The notes beneath the pieces were generated by a model. It worked only from the letters and a program-made list of their open reading frames with translations. It searched no databases and had not been told where the DNA came from. Shown here piece by piece: positions 10,195-21,570 of a DNA stretch of 64,000 nucleotides. Numbering within the stretch: position 1 is the stretch's first letter; each line of letters opens with the position of its first letter. The DNA comes from Hemicordylus capensis (lineage: Eukaryota > Chordata > Lepidosauria > Squamata > Cordylidae): assembly GCF_027244095.1 (NCBI RefSeq), contig NC_069662.1:11930501-11994500 (forward strand). Direction: 5' to 3'. Both the position numbers and the translations under genes were made by a program.

Positions 10195-10850
10195 TTAGAA
10201 GAAGGGCACAATAAGAACTGCAGCTTCTACGGCTGACATAGGCTTATCTTCCAAGAGGGGGGAAATTCCCCTGGGGGCACAGATGTTGCCTTTAGCAGTG
10301 CTATCTGCAAGAAGCTCAAAGCCTTTATAATATAGATTCTAATTACTTTATTTGGGACTCAGCAGCTACTGGAGCCCTCCAGGGTACTGACATTCTTAAT
10401 TACCACTAAGAAAGGTCCATAAACTTTCTTCAGAGAGGATGGTATCTAGAGAGCTTTGTTTCCAGGTATGTTATATACAGGGAAATTCAGAGTGATGTCT
10501 CCTCTTGATTCCAAGATGAAGTAAAAGGCAGTTTGGAGAAGCGGTTCTCCCTTGAAATCTCAATTGTCATATTTGTACAGAGGAGCTTCTTTGCTTGCAG
10601 GCTTCCTGATTTTTGGAAATCTTCTGATTTTTGGAAGAGTGTTCTGGACAGTACCACTTTCTCTTGTGGCTCTTTCCCTTTGATCACCCAGATTTATTGA
10701 TTTTTTAAAAAATCTCTCTTTGCTGAGTGATCCCAAAGGATCAGAAAGTGTGGATGATGCAGGTTTGCTTTGGGGTGGAAAACTGAGAGTAGAAATTAAA
10801 GGTACCAAATATAGGTCTATTTTCAACTGCAGCAAAGGGGGTTAGACATT
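10195..10850. repeat. Segmental duplication block upstream of the third OR
   Basis: Its left half pairs with 7130-7380 and its right half with 1-250. It is part of the tandem OR unit and lies 1.7-2.4 kb before the OR at 12567. Confidence 0.6.
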
Positions 10851-10944
10851 CCTTGACTGTGGGCAGTGTGCATGGTTACTATCCCCCGGCCCTGGCAAGC
10901 TCCATGTCCATGCTGACACACCCATGCATGTCCATGCTGACATT

Positions 10945-11080
10945 CAGGGGTGTCCAATCTCCCCTCTCCAGCTGTTGCTGGACTGTAAGCAAAATCATTC
11001 CCAATCAAAGTGGTCAATAGTCAAGGGTGGTGGGAGCTTATGGCCAACATCTGAATGATGGCTCAGGATGGACACCCCTG
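10945..11080. mobile_element. Small hAT-like palindromic MITE
   Basis: The ends are CAGGGGTGTCCA and TGGACACCCCTG, perfect 12-bp inverted repeats. The interior has the GGCCAACATCTG box shared with the elements at 25365 and 61713. The flanks do not show a clear 8-bp duplication. Confidence 0.65.
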
Positions 11081-11180
11081 CTCTATAGCCTCACCCATCC
11101 CACTGTCCACGAGTATCTCTGCAGATCTTCTGCACATGTGGAGAGCAGACAATGGAAGTGTGGATAATGGGATCTAGGAG

Positions 11181-11375
11181 CAGAGGTGCACCTAGGTAAT
11201 TTTGGAGTCTGAACCTAAAGGCCTTTGGAGGCCCCCCTTTCCTGCAGATTAAGCATCATCATGCTCCACTGGGTGACCACACCAGCCAAGACAGACTAGA
11301 GAGGATTTGAGGGCCCCCAGGGGCTGTGGAGGCCCTGGACTTTGGCCCCAAAGTCCAGGGGTAAGAGCACCTCTG
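11181..11375. mobile_element. MITE with CAGAGGTGC ends
   Basis: It begins CAGAGGTGCACCTAGG and ends GAGCACCTCTG. The flanks TCTAGGAG and TCTCAGAG match at 6 of 8 positions, consistent with an aged hAT duplication. A second copy lies inverted at 59534-59728 and part of a third at 29925-29998. Confidence 0.7.
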
Positions 11376-11430
11376 TCTCAGAGGCAGGGCTTCCTGGCAC
11401 ACCTTGGAGGGCCTTGTAACTGTGTACAGC

Positions 11431-11875
11431 AGTGATCTTCACTATTTTTCAAGTGGGGGCCATTTTGGCAAAAAAAACCCACCCCACAACACCTTGATTG
11501 TGTGTGCCGTTTCTCACTGTGTTGAGCTCTGCACAGTATTGCGCTTTTGCCAGTGCTGGAAGGGCCCTTTAAGAGAGATGGAGCCCTCTCTTAAGAGGTC
11601 TAAGAGGAAAGTACTGGGAAGGGCTCCATTTCCCAACACTCTGTGCATGCCTTCCAAACTCAAAAGGGCTTCATTTGCCATAAAGGAGCCCCCGGGCACT
11701 GGGCAAGATACAGCATGCACAGCGAGAAGGGTCATCTCTGCATGGTGCCAGTGGGACTGTCCTGGATATTCAGCTTCTGATGAAGCTTCACTTAGACCCA
11801 ATTACCAATCAGTCAGGGAGGCTCTCTTAGGGTTGATGAGGGCCACCATTGGCCTTACAATGAAGAGCACTAGTG
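11431..11875. mobile_element. hAT-like non-autonomous transposon, CAGTG ends
   Basis: It starts near CAGTGATCTTCACTATTTTTC and ends near ACAATGAAGAGCACTAG, imperfect inverted ends. The interior (CCCTCTCTTAAGAG, CACTGGGCAA) recurs at 24190-25075 and its 5' part at 59424-59530. A 216-residue ORF crosses it but has no protein-like features. Confidence 0.55.
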
Positions 11876-12239
11876 TACACTATGCATTAGTTACAGGAGA
11901 AGACCAGAACAGGGCTCATGGTGATGCTTGGAATTGTTTGTGCATCAAGGTCTCTTTTGGTTACAGTGGGGATGGGTTGCTTCGGGATCTGAAATGGTGG
12001 CAATTACAGCCATCACTCAGGCTGCTGTTCATAAGGATGGTGCAATTGTTATAATTATTATATACTGGTTTTTTGAATTAATTTCAGTGTGAAAAATCAA
12101 TGTGGGTGTTCCAGCCACATAAAAACAGAGATTAAACAGTAGGATCTATTCATCTATGTAAAACAAGAATGGATTTGGGCCTGATCCAGCAGGGCTGTTC
12201 TTTTATATTACCGTTAGGGCCTTTCTCATGACTTCTAGG

Positions 12240-12566
12240 AGAAGTAAGAAAAGAAAGTTTGATATTGGTCAGCAATCCGATGCAAATTTCATCAATCTGT
12301 CTAATGTCTATAACGTTTGTTACATGCCTCATTTGAAAGAAGATGAAACAGCTGAAGATATCAGTTTGAAACAGTTATTAATTTCAGAAACATGGAGAGG
12401 GAGTTTAGAATGAAGTACAGAAGTCAACAGCTGAAGAAATAAGAGCAATAAGTTCTGGATTCTGTTGCACAGCTCGAGGAGGGCAATATGATGTGGTAGG
12501 TTAGATGATAAAGGGCTGGAGGGTTAACAGTATCTCCTTTTCCTCTCACTAGAACCTGCCCTCAAT
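12240..12566. repeat. Conserved 5' flank of the third OR, paired with about 2335-3069
   Basis: GATGCAAATTTCATCAATCTG...TTAATTTCAGAAACATGG matches GATGCAAACGTCATCGATCTG...TCGATTTCAGAAACATGG at about 2340-2435. The later part also matches, including the acceptor. The hAT MITE at 2458 interrupts only the first copy, so it landed after the duplication or was lost cleanly from the other. A splice acceptor ending at 12552 leaves 14 nt before the ATG. Confidence 0.7.
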
Positions 12567-13559
12567 ATGAATGGATCCACCATTTCGGAGTTTATTTTGC
12601 TGGGTTTCTCCTGCCCCCGCTCTGCCCAACCCTTTCTTTTTACCTTTGTCTTGGTTTGCTATACCACCATACTTCTGGGCAACTTCCTCATCATGGTGAC
12701 TGTGTTGTCTGAACCTAGGCTGCTCCAGAGCCCCATGTATTTCTTCCTTGTCAATCTGTCTCTCCTCGACATGTCTATGGGATCAGTAGGGACCCCGAAG
12801 TTAATGGCTGACCTGCTGAACAATGGCTCCACCATCTCCTATGGGGGCTGCATGGCCCAGCTGTACTTCCTCCACGTCTTTGGGGGTGCCGAAATGCTAC
12901 TGCTCACCCTCATGGCTTATGATCGCTATTTGGCCATCTGTCAACCACTGAGATATACCACCATCATGGACCGAAAGCACTGCTTCAGGCTTCTCACAGT
13001 GTGTTGGGCAGGAGGTCTCATTCATGGGACCTTCCAAATACTGACAATTGCCCAGCTCCCATTCTGTGGTCCCAATGTGCTGGACAATTTCTTCTGTGAT
13101 ATCCCACAGGTAATCAAGCTGGCCTGTTCAGACATCTATGTCACCAATATGTTGATGGTGATCAACAGTATCCTGTTAACTCTTCCCTGCTTTCTGAGCA
13201 TCTTGGTTTCATACGTTATCATCCTGGCCACCCTCTGCAGCCGTTTTGGGAAAGGTAGTGGGAAGGCTTTCTCCACTTGTGGCTCCCACCTGATGGTAGT
13301 CAGCCTCTTCTACTTGCCCATAGTCTATGTCTATCTCAAGCTCTCCTCCAGCACTCAGCTGGACAAGATGGTCTCTGTGTTCTACATGGTGCTCACACCT
13401 GCCCTCAGTCCCCTGATCTACACCCTGAGGAACCAAGAAATGAAGGGAACAATAGGGAAGCTGAAATGCAAGTGTAAACTCCTCCTCCTCTCTCAACGAG
13501 AGTACATGTGTGAAATTTCCTTTCCCTACCAAAGGCTTTGTTGTGTGTATGACACTTAA
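12567..13559 (+). CDS. Olfactory receptor, family 4-like, with C-terminal stop-loss extension
   Basis: A 330-residue seven-helix odorant receptor. It has the N2 sequon, PMYFFLVNLSLLD (57-69), C95, MAYDRYLAIC (116-125), C167/C177/C187 and KAFSTCGSH (233-241). Two things are odd. First, the helix 7 NPLIY motif reads SPLIY: N281 is serine, at the position most conserved in rhodopsin-like receptors. Second, the TAA that ends its relative at 3070 is TAC here, so translation runs on through former 3' UTR for 18 residues (YMCEISFPYQ...). The remaining frame is clean, so it may be functional, but the two changes together suggest relaxed constraint or early decay. The start is set by the acceptor 14 nt upstream. 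Confidence 0.9.
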   Translation: MNGSTISEFILLGFSCPRSAQPFLFTFVLVCYTTILLGNFLIMVTVLSEPRLLQSPMYFFLVNLSLLDMSMGSVGTPKLMADLLNNGSTISYGGCMAQLYFLHVFGGAEMLLLTLMAYDRYLAICQPLRYTTIMDRKHCFRLLTVCWAGGLIHGTFQILTIAQLPFCGPNVLDNFFCDIPQVIKLACSDIYVTNMLMVINSILLTLPCFLSILVSYVIILATLCSRFGKGSGKAFSTCGSHLMVVSLFYLPIVYVYLKLSSSTQLDKMVSVFYMVLTPALSPLIYTLRNQEMKGTIGKLKCKCKLLLLSQREYMCEISFPYQRLCCVYDT

Positions 13560-13669
13560 GGGTGGTTGCTGAGTCCACTTGAAGAAGCTATGTGCTGTTG
13601 AATTCTCTAGGTCATTCAAAAGATGCACGATTAGTATTAGTATTTGCTTTGTATTGTTTTCCAAATGAT

Positions 13670-14105
13670 GTGGCTGTGAGCCAATGTGGCAGTGGAGGAG
13701 TGCAGCCTAACTGCCCCCACACAATCGCTCTGCCGCTTGCCACAGCAAACGAGTGGCACCACTACAAGTGGCAGAGCAGGGATCCGGAGTACAAAATTCT
13801 TTGGCATCCGTCAATGCACTGATCCAGGAGTGCAGTCTATTGAGGGATCCTCCCTCTGCTGTGTGCTCTTGCTGCCCGGCTCTGTATGTGTGTGGGCTGC
13901 CTGCAACCCAATCACTCACACGGTCCCAGTGCCCTGGTTAAGGGCATGCTCATTCCAGTAATCCTAACTAAAAACTGGGGTTAAAAGCCGGGTTAGGTGG
14001 GGCAGAAGCACCAGTAATGGGAGCAATCCTGGCACTCCACATGACCAGCCTAATGCAGGCCAGGCTGCCCTAAGCTGGGTTAAGCTGCTCATGCGAATAG
14101 CCTCA
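13670..14105. mobile_element. Palindromic MITE, GGCTATTCTCA family
   Basis: The collinear partner of 9205-9625 in the 3' flank of this OR. Its right end is CTGCTCATGCGAATAGCCTC. It carries CTGGGTTAAG-type internal inverted repeats and no coding capacity. Confidence 0.6.
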
Positions 14106-14349
14106 AGATCTAGGCAATGAAATGCTATGGAATCCAGGGTGGAGACAGAGGGAATGCTTGAGGAGCAACTCCTCACTTAAATTTTTAGGGGAGAGAGACA
14201 CTGTTAGTGGACAGCAATGGATTTTGGGAGGAAATGTTAATATGTCCCCTGAAGAACACTGGGGAACAGAGGAAAAACCCCAGAGGGAGGTAAAAAGATA
14301 ACACTTTTAGTGGGGAGTTTAGTAAAATGTGGGGGAACTCCTTCTCTTT

Positions 14350-14570
14350 TTATTGAGCAGGGGGAGAGCAACTGGCCCTATCCATCCCCAGCACAGCATC
14401 CCTATAGTGGCTGTTGCTGGCGGTATGTCTACCTTATGGTTGTTGTTTTTTAGATTGTGAGCTCTTTGGCGACAGGGAGCCATTTTATTCGTTTATTTAT
14501 ATCTATGTAAACTGCTTTGGGAACTTTTGTTTAAAAGTGGTATATAAATATGTGTTGTATATGTATTCAA
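14350..14570 (-). repeat. Interspersed repeat, reverse copy
   Basis: Contains TTTTATTGAGCAGGGGGAGAG, CCCTATCCATCCCCAGCAC and GTAAACTGCTTTGGGAAC, the reverse of the family at 4085. It matches 7905-8110 in position as well as sequence, so it was part of the duplicated unit. Confidence 0.7.
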
Positions 14571-16160
14571 ATACTTATGGAGGAATCTGTGCCCTGTAAA
14601 GAAGCATGGCATTACCTCCCTCCAGAGTTCTTCCTCTTCCCCATATTCAAGTGCTTCCCATAACAATTTCAAAATAAACTTGAATGATAAAATGCCCCCA
14701 CCCCCCCCAAAAACCCCAATGCCAAAATCAAGGAGCTGTTTCAGAGCAAGAGCAAATGCAGGAAAGAAGAAGATTCTGTGCTTGTTTTATAGGAGGACCA
14801 GGAGCAGACTAGTAAGTCCAGCAACAACATAGACCAGAATGAGTTACTTTCCAACAGGTTGGAGGAAGATACCCCAACTTCACTGACAACTGAGGCAGGT
14901 ACATGGAAAATTCCTAGCCAACTGAACAGCTTAAAACTATAACAAAGAACAGTGAGACAGTCATAAGGGGAAGCAAGCACTAGGCAGAATGCTTACGTCA
15001 GGATGGAGAAGAAGAGCATCACCTTCTCTTTCTAGCAAATCTTTCCCCTTTACTTCTGCTGTTCCTATGAGACTGTAACCCTCCCCACTCTGCTTTGGAA
15101 GATCCCAGGAGCCAAAAGGGTCACAGCCACCCTACCCAAGACAAAGTCCATGTCACTGGTAGGTGCATTTAAAACCAGAAGTGGACAGGAAGCTGTCCTT
15201 TTATATCTTCATAAAATAAGATGACTAGGGCCCAGACCCAAACTCAGAGTGTGGTTTGTAGTAATATGGTTTAGGACCTCCTCCCAGGCATTCTCGTCCC
15301 TCAAAACAGCCCCTCATGTAACAAGTTGCTGCCTATGCAAATCACAGCTTAGGAAGCAAATTGCCATTTTGAGGGGGTGATTTTTCAGGGGGGAAATTGC
15401 TGTGAGGGGAGATACTAGGCCACTTCTCACTGTGTACACATTCCCAATCTAAGTTCGTCCTCTATGTGTCTTATTTTTAAAAGGAAAAATACTTCTTCCA
15501 GTTTGCTTCTGTGGTTATTGTGCTTCTTCCAAAGACACATTCATTGTCTCAAGTGGTTTGGCCCTTAGCAGCATCTTTCTTCCAAGGTCAATGGCAGGAA
15601 GCTCAATTGTCAGTCAAGCCCCAGCTGGGTAGGATAATTTCCCTGCCTACCTCTCTCAGAAGCTGGGTGCAGAATCTGGGGAGAGTGTGCTCAGCCTACT
15701 GAGTTGGGGCATGACTAACGACCAAACTTTCCACCTCCAACCTTGTTTTAATCTAACACGTGATCGGAAATCAGGAGTATGCCCAGCCCCTGAAGTCGAG
15801 CAGGGTGCTTCTCTTACACCAATGTTGATTGTGAGAACTGCCCTCCTATCTCCATGGCTGTGTTCCAATGCCATAATTAACGCAAGCATTCTAACAGGAA
15901 GAGTAATGGTCTACATTTTATGCTTTTTATCTGCTTGAAAGTTCCTCTCAAAATTGACTTTTGGTTGAGATCTGCTCAAGCCATGAAAACCACCACGCTG
16001 TGCTACACAAATTTTCATAAATGCACCTGGAATATGATTTGCATTTTGGACTGATTCCTGGCAGTCTCCAGTAAGCTTCAGGTTGCAGATCTCTGACTGT
16101 GAACCACCTTCCATGGCATCAAATGAGACAGCTTTGGGACATGATAGCACAAAGATTTGG
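14571..16160. other. Intergenic DNA with no recognised gene
   Basis: No recognisable gene, RNA or well-bounded repeat. The stretch near 14760-14960 has a forward frame with LEEDTPTSLTTEAG-like text, which could be a decayed transposon ORF, but I could not assign it. Confidence 0.5.
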
Positions 16161-16168
16161 ACTCCTTA

Positions 16169-16817
16169 TAGGGATATGTGAAGAGGCTCATCTTTGAGCC
16201 GGATGGGCCCGGTGCGGCTAGAGGTTGAGCCAAACTCTCCCGGGCCAGGTTGGGGCTGGTTCGGAGGTTCTGCAGTTGTTGTTTAAATCAACAACAGTAG
16301 CAGCAACTCACCACATTTGGGAAGTACTGCCACAGCCACAGTGGGGTATCTGTCGTTCCCCCTATCCCCACTAGCCTCCCTTCAGTCTCCCCCTTGCCAT
16401 TTTGGCATGTATTTGAGCAGTCCCAGGCCTTTCTGATGTGGTAGTGGCCATTTCGGAGGCTGCCACAAATGTACCCTGGCCATTTACATGTCCAGGTCAT
16501 GACACAGCCACAGAGATGGCCAGGGCTCATGTGCTGCAGTCTCCAAAATGGCCACCGCCATGTCAGAAAGGGCTGGAACTTCCTGAAAATGGGCTGAAAC
16601 AGTCCGATGGAGACTGGAGGTAGGCCAACAGGAGAACGGGGAACCACCAGAAAACTCCCAAAAAATCATTTTCACGGAAGAACCCTCAAACTGGCACAAA
16701 TTCAAACTGAGCTGGGGGGGGTGTCTGTTTGGGGGGGGGGGGGGACATGCCCAATTTGCTTTGAGTCCAGTTTGGACTTGAACCAAACTGGTCAAACTGA
16801 TTTTGAGCAGACCTCTA
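16169..16817. mobile_element. hAT-type MITE, TAGGGATGTGCA family
   Basis: Starts TAGGGATATGTGAAG and ends GAGCAGACCTCTA. The flanks ACTCCTTA (16161-16168) and ACTACTTA (16818-16825) match at 7 of 8 positions. The interior is partly self-complementary (the GGCCATTTCGGAGG and CTCCAAAATGGCC region). Confidence 0.75.
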
Positions 16818-16996
16818 ACTACTTATTCTCCAGGGACCTTCTTGTCCACTCTACATCTAAGTAGATGTAGATGAGGCCCAGAAGAATCAGAGGATTTATT
16901 TCACAGAGTCCTTTTTACAGTCTAAGCCAGCAGTGTCTAAATGCATCTCACAGCAATCAACTCTAAAAATGTGCACACACCACACACCCTCTTTAA

Positions 16997-17121
16997 CAGG
17001 GGTTCCCAGCACTGAGTCCCCAGATGTTGGTGGACTACCACCATCACCACCCACAATGGATGAAGGCCATGGGAGTTGTAGTCCAACAACATCTGGGGAC
17101 TCAACGCTGAGAACCCCCATG
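16997..17121. mobile_element. Small hAT-like palindromic MITE
   Basis: CAGGGGTTCCCAGCACTGAG at the left and CAACGCTGAGAACCCCCATG at the right. The flanks CTCTTTAA and CTCTATGA agree at 6 of 8 positions. CCCCAGATGTTG and CAACATCTGGGG form an inner stem. Same family as 27007-27129 and 31652-31787. Confidence 0.75.
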
Positions 17122-18119
17122 CTCTATGATCAAAGACCTTCTATCACATTTCAGAAACCCATATTCTGCAAATGACACTGAAGAGCCAATGTAGGGAAAG
17201 TCTGTATCCTACAGCCTAAACCAATCCCTTCAAAGTGATGTTGGTCTCTGTGGATATGAATATGAAGTCATTATTTTTATAGTAAAGATTTTGAAAGAAA
17301 AATGCTTCCAGACAGTCATTCTTCATGTCCTGTAAAGTGAACTGGAGAATAATTATATTCCAACCTGTCCCCTGCATTTAACAGATATGATCAGTTGTTG
17401 GTGAATCCCATCTGGCTAAAGCTTATGTATGCATATGACGGGGAAGAATCACATTTCATACAGTGGAAATTTTTTCCATAAAAGTGACTCTATTGACTAA
17501 GAAATTAGAACCACCAAATGTAGTTTTCAGTATTTTAAAGAGATAATGGGACTGAGGTGCCTAATACAAAGGTGTATTTGTGATCAGGGGCTATGGTGGA
17601 GGCCATCTGGAAAGCATTTGAGAGTCATAGAGCTCCAGGGCCTCCAGCTGCCTATCCTTAATCTACTGTGAGTGCCCAAGACTTCCATGTTACTATGAAA
17701 GGAGACAGGTATGTGACGAGTAATGTAAAAATATGCCCTTGGGAAGGGGAGGGGTGTCCCAGGGGACTCAGACCAGTCTCTGCACCTCTATGCAAAAAGG
17801 TGATAATCAGGATTATATTTTTTCTACAGGGCTTCCCGCAAGCAACTCTAAGTGTAAAGCCAGGAAAGGATTGCATGACAACCTAAAGGAATTCAATGGC
17901 TCGTAGGAAATGGTCTTGGTGGATTATAGTTACAGTACTTGGCAAAGAGAAGATGAGTTGACTCTTTAGCTTGTGGTCTGTACTGCTGTTTGATCCTTCC
18001 AGGCATCCTTTTTTCTAAGCTGAAAGGGACATGGAGATATTCTCAACCAGAGAAAGTATTTATCACTTTCTCAATCTCATCACTGAATTTTATTAACTAC
18101 CGCCCACTAACCCTCACCC
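17122..18119. other. Intergenic DNA with no recognised gene
   Basis: Nothing could be assigned in this stretch. Confidence 0.5.
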
Positions 18120-18800
18120 CAATTTATGTAGGTAGGTAGGCAGGTAGGTAACATATTTTTATACCACCAAAACATAAGTCTCTGGGTGGTGTACAACAAA
18201 ACAATAAAAACAACAAATAAAAAGGTCAAAACATTACAACACTTTAAAATTTTAACGGGTTGGTCCTAAACAGAGGTATGTGTGTTCTCAGAAGTGTTTG
18301 CAGAGCCTGTTTGAATAAAATTGTGCATGCCTTTCAGGTAGGGGATGCCTCTGAAATGCTCTCCATCAAAACTGGCTCATGCTAGTCACTCAGGTCCAAT
18401 TTTGGAACCATAGGTGGACTGGGAAAGTCTTCCAAATTATCGGAATAGACTGGGTAACAGTGGGCCAGAGGCAAGGTTTCCTCAGTCAAGGTTTCATTGT
18501 GCAACTTGAGATATTTGGTTTATTGGAAGGAACAATGAGGGCCCATATATATAATTTGTAGACCGCCCCAGACTTCCGTCACTTTTTTGTTTACAAAAAA
18601 GTTTTGTAAACTTTTACAACATAAAACAAATGAAAATGAAAATTTTAAAACAATTTAAAACCACAGCCAAATTTAAAAACTTTGGTGGTGGTGGCCAGGG
18701 AGAGTCTTTAGGGGCTTCTAAAAAGTTGTCAGAGAGGAGGAGGCTCTTATTTCTGCAGGGAGCACATTCCAGAGTCTCGGGGAGGCAACAGAGAAGGACC
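18120..18800 (-). repeat. Two L2-like LINE 3' fragments
   Basis: 18120-18320 has TTTATACCACCAAAACATAAG then CTCTGGGTGGTGTACAAC. 18545-18800 has TAGACCGCCCCAGACTTCCG and GGGAGCACATTCCAGAGTCTC. Both match the 3' region of the element at 5040-5590. Confidence 0.65.
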
Positions 18801-19436
18801 ATAGAAAGCAATTCAAAAGACCACAAACCTATAAGTATTCTAGTGAGTGGCCCTTGATCAGATATCTCCTGAAACTAAGGTGCCAAGAGGCATCAGATAG
18901 CAGAACAGCTCTGAACAAATCACCTGTGTGAACTCAGAAGCTGTTATAAAAAGAAGAATGTATGCTTTGATTATGATCATTTGTTTATGGTCTGAAGAAT
19001 TTGGGGTCACTGTTAGTCAATATACTGTTGTTAGTTTAAAAAATCTATATGAAAATGAAACCCCGGCTAAGTAAGATATGGCTGCTCAGAACCCCAGAAT
19101 TTTTCTTTTTTTGCGGAGGTATAAAAAATAAGTGCAAAATAGGAGGAAAGGACATTGAGGGGCTTGCTTGCACATCTGATTATGTTACTTCAGATAACAA
19201 AACCCCATTTTGGCTCTTCTCTCTGTTTCTTCTATGTTCTCTTCTTTTCCCTTTTTTAAGCTTTATACTTTTTCCTTCTCAAGCTCTTATAGAAGAAAAG
19301 AAACTCCCATCCTGTTTGGTTCCTCCCTTTAGTAAACACTTAAACTGTCTCCCACCTTGAACTGGTCTATTAAGAAAACCTTTCCTTGTCTCCCTTCTCC
19401 TTCCTCATAAATAATCCTATTTCCTTTCACAGAATA
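18801..19436. other. Intergenic DNA with no recognised gene
   Basis: No gene or bounded repeat seen. Confidence 0.45.
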
Positions 19437-19650
19437 AAGGTAAAGTGTGCCATTGAGTCAGTGTCGACTCCTGGTGACCACAGAGCCCTGTGGTTGTTCT
19501 TGGTAGAATACAGGAGGGGTCTAACGTTGCCTCCTCCCACGCAGTATGAAATGTTCCTATATCACTGTTGCCCAATATAGGTACCAGCAGGGATTCAAAC
19601 CAGCAACCTCTGGATTGCTAATCAAGCCATTTCCCCGCTGCGCCCTTAGG
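19437..19650 (-). repeat. tRNA-derived SINE
   Basis: Reverse copy of the 20682-20945 family: GGTAGAATACAGGAGGGGTC and CAGGGATTCAAACCAGCAACC are shared. The tRNA-like head is at its right end (CCGCTGCGCCCTTAGG). Confidence 0.75.
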
Positions 19651-19817
19651 AGGCCGTATTTCACAGAATACCTCCTGCTTATATAAATTTTATGTTTTCT
19701 GAATTTAATTTCATTTTACTCATAATTCCTTTGTTTTCACTAGATTTTTTTCCTTATCTATCTTTGGAGGGTTTAATAGTATTGTAGAGAGGTCATTCAA
19801 AATCAAGAACTGTGTTC

Positions 19818-19965
19818 ACTATGTTCCACACAATCACTTCTACCCAGATTTTCCTCTTGCCTTGCTTCCACACAACTGAAAATTGGGAGCACACACAGCT
19901 CCCAAACCCGGGGAGATCACAGTTTTTGATTATGTGAATGACCTCCGACAGTAGCGGCTGCTACA
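19818..19965. repeat. Fragment of a fold-back MITE
   Basis: CCACACAATCACTTCTACCC, ACACACAGCTCCCAAACCCG and TTTTTGATTATGTGAATGACC match the right arm of the palindromic element at 51108-51382. Confidence 0.65.
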
Positions 19966-20643
19966 TTGCTGTTTCAAAGTTCTCAGTATTTCGAGGGGTT
20001 TAAAATAGTTTCTGTAAGCTGCATGCTTTATACTCATAAAGCTTTTCCCTATGTTTTACATATCTCAATTTTTCCTGTTCTGTTTTGAACCATTCAGAAT
20101 CTTACATTCCATTGCTTACATACAGTATCCCACCCTTTATTAAACTGCTGTGGCATTCATTTCAATATAACTAATATGTCAGTGGTTTTTCCTTTATGTG
20201 TTTGATTTTTGGTCAAGCATTTCTCCCATCAGTATAGCCCACTGGAGCAAATAAAGAACCTTGATTTCAGTCTGCAGACTGGGCACATGTGGTTGGTGAG
20301 AACCTTTCCATGACTCATGTGACATTTTCTTTATTGGGGGCAGGGAAAAGAAACCAGACAGAAGCTTTGAATCTTTTGCACCAGTGCTATTTTATTGAAG
20401 GTTCATGAAAGGGGAAAGCACTGATGTCATAGCTTAAGGTCACATCCACCCTAGTGGATTAAATGGAGTTGTGCTTTGGGTGGCCAGTCCAAGCTGTACT
20501 TGTGAAGTAAAGAGTTGTGTCAGCATGCTGACACTTTTTACAGAGTAGAGTCTCTCTCACAACCACCATTTTTCTGGGATGCTTTCATAGGCAAAGTCCA
20601 TTGCATGTGGGTCTCCAACCATCTCCTTGGATGTTGACTATCA

Positions 20644-21085
20644 CTCAAATCAAATCAAATCAATCTTTATTACAGTCATAAGTAGGAAAGGAAAGGTTGT
20701 GCCCTTTCTGTTGACTCCTGGAGACCACAGAGAAATGTGGTTTTCTTGGTAGAATACAGGAGGGGTTTACCATTGCCATCTCCTGCACAATATGAGATGA
20801 TGCCTTTCAGCACCTTCCTGTATCGCTGCTGCTGCCTGATATAGGAGTTTCCCATATTCTGGGAAACACACCAGCGGGAATTCGAACCAACAGCCTCCTG
20901 TTCTCTAGGCAGGTTACTTCCCTGCTGCACCATTAGGTGGCTATTACGGTCATAGACCAGCATAAAGTACAGGAGAAAGATAGAGTTAATAAAAGCATAT
21001 AAAGGCATAAAAGGCATAAAAAGGATTGTATTAAGAAGATATATTAAAAGGCACAAAATGGCATATAAAATCATACAGGGGAATC
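20644..21085. repeat. Unnamed repeat split by a SINE
   Basis: CAAATCAATCTTTATTACAG on the left continues at ATTACGGTCATAGACCAGC on the right of the SINE, with an A-rich AAAGGCATAAAAGG tract after it. The SINE insertion duplicated about 12 bp (ATTACAGTCATA / ATTACGGTCATA). Confidence 0.6.
20682..20945 (-). repeat. tRNA-derived SINE, best preserved copy
   Basis: On the reverse strand it starts AGCCACCTAATGGTGCAGC, has the B-box-like GGTTCGAATTCCC, and ends in a CCAGGAGTCAACAG..GGCACAACC tail. Near-duplicate 12-bp flanks mark its insertion into the surrounding repeat. Confidence 0.85.
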
Positions 21086-21300
21086 TATAAACATTTTGTC
21101 ACTTTAAGGCATAGTGAGGGGGCACGACTATCACTCAGAAAAGTAAGCGATCTGGTTGTTTCTCAGAAATGGTCTCTGGTATTTCACCACTTTTGGGTCG
21201 CAAAGTCCCATCTTCCTTTCCTTCCGCCTTGTCCATTGTTTATTGTTTTCCAGCACTAACTCCTCCTTCTAGTAACCTTCACTCACTCATCCACTCACTT

Positions 21301-21570
21301 AATATTATTAATACTACTACTACAAATACTTATATACTGCTTTTCAAAAAATGTTCTCAAAATGGGTTACATAGGAAAATGAATCATAAATCACTAAGAT
21401 AAGATGGATCCCTGTCCCCAGAGGACTCTCAATCTAAAAAGAAACATGAAGTAGACACCAACAACAAGCACTGGAGGGATGCTGTGCTGGGGTTGGACAG
21501 GGCCAGTTGCTCTCCTTCTGCTAAATACAAGAAAATCGCCACTTTAAAATGCTGCTTCTTTGCTCAGTTA
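21301..21570 (+). repeat. Interspersed repeat, same family as 4085-4375
   Basis: TACTTATATACTGCTTTTCAA, GGATCCCTGTCCCCAGAGGA, CAACAAGCACTGGAGGGATG and GAAAATCGCCACTTTAAAA are shared with the family. Confidence 0.7.

Noticed and set aside
11404-12054. 216-residue forward ORF
   Set aside because: It spans a non-autonomous hAT-like element. The related copy at 24190 does not keep the frame.
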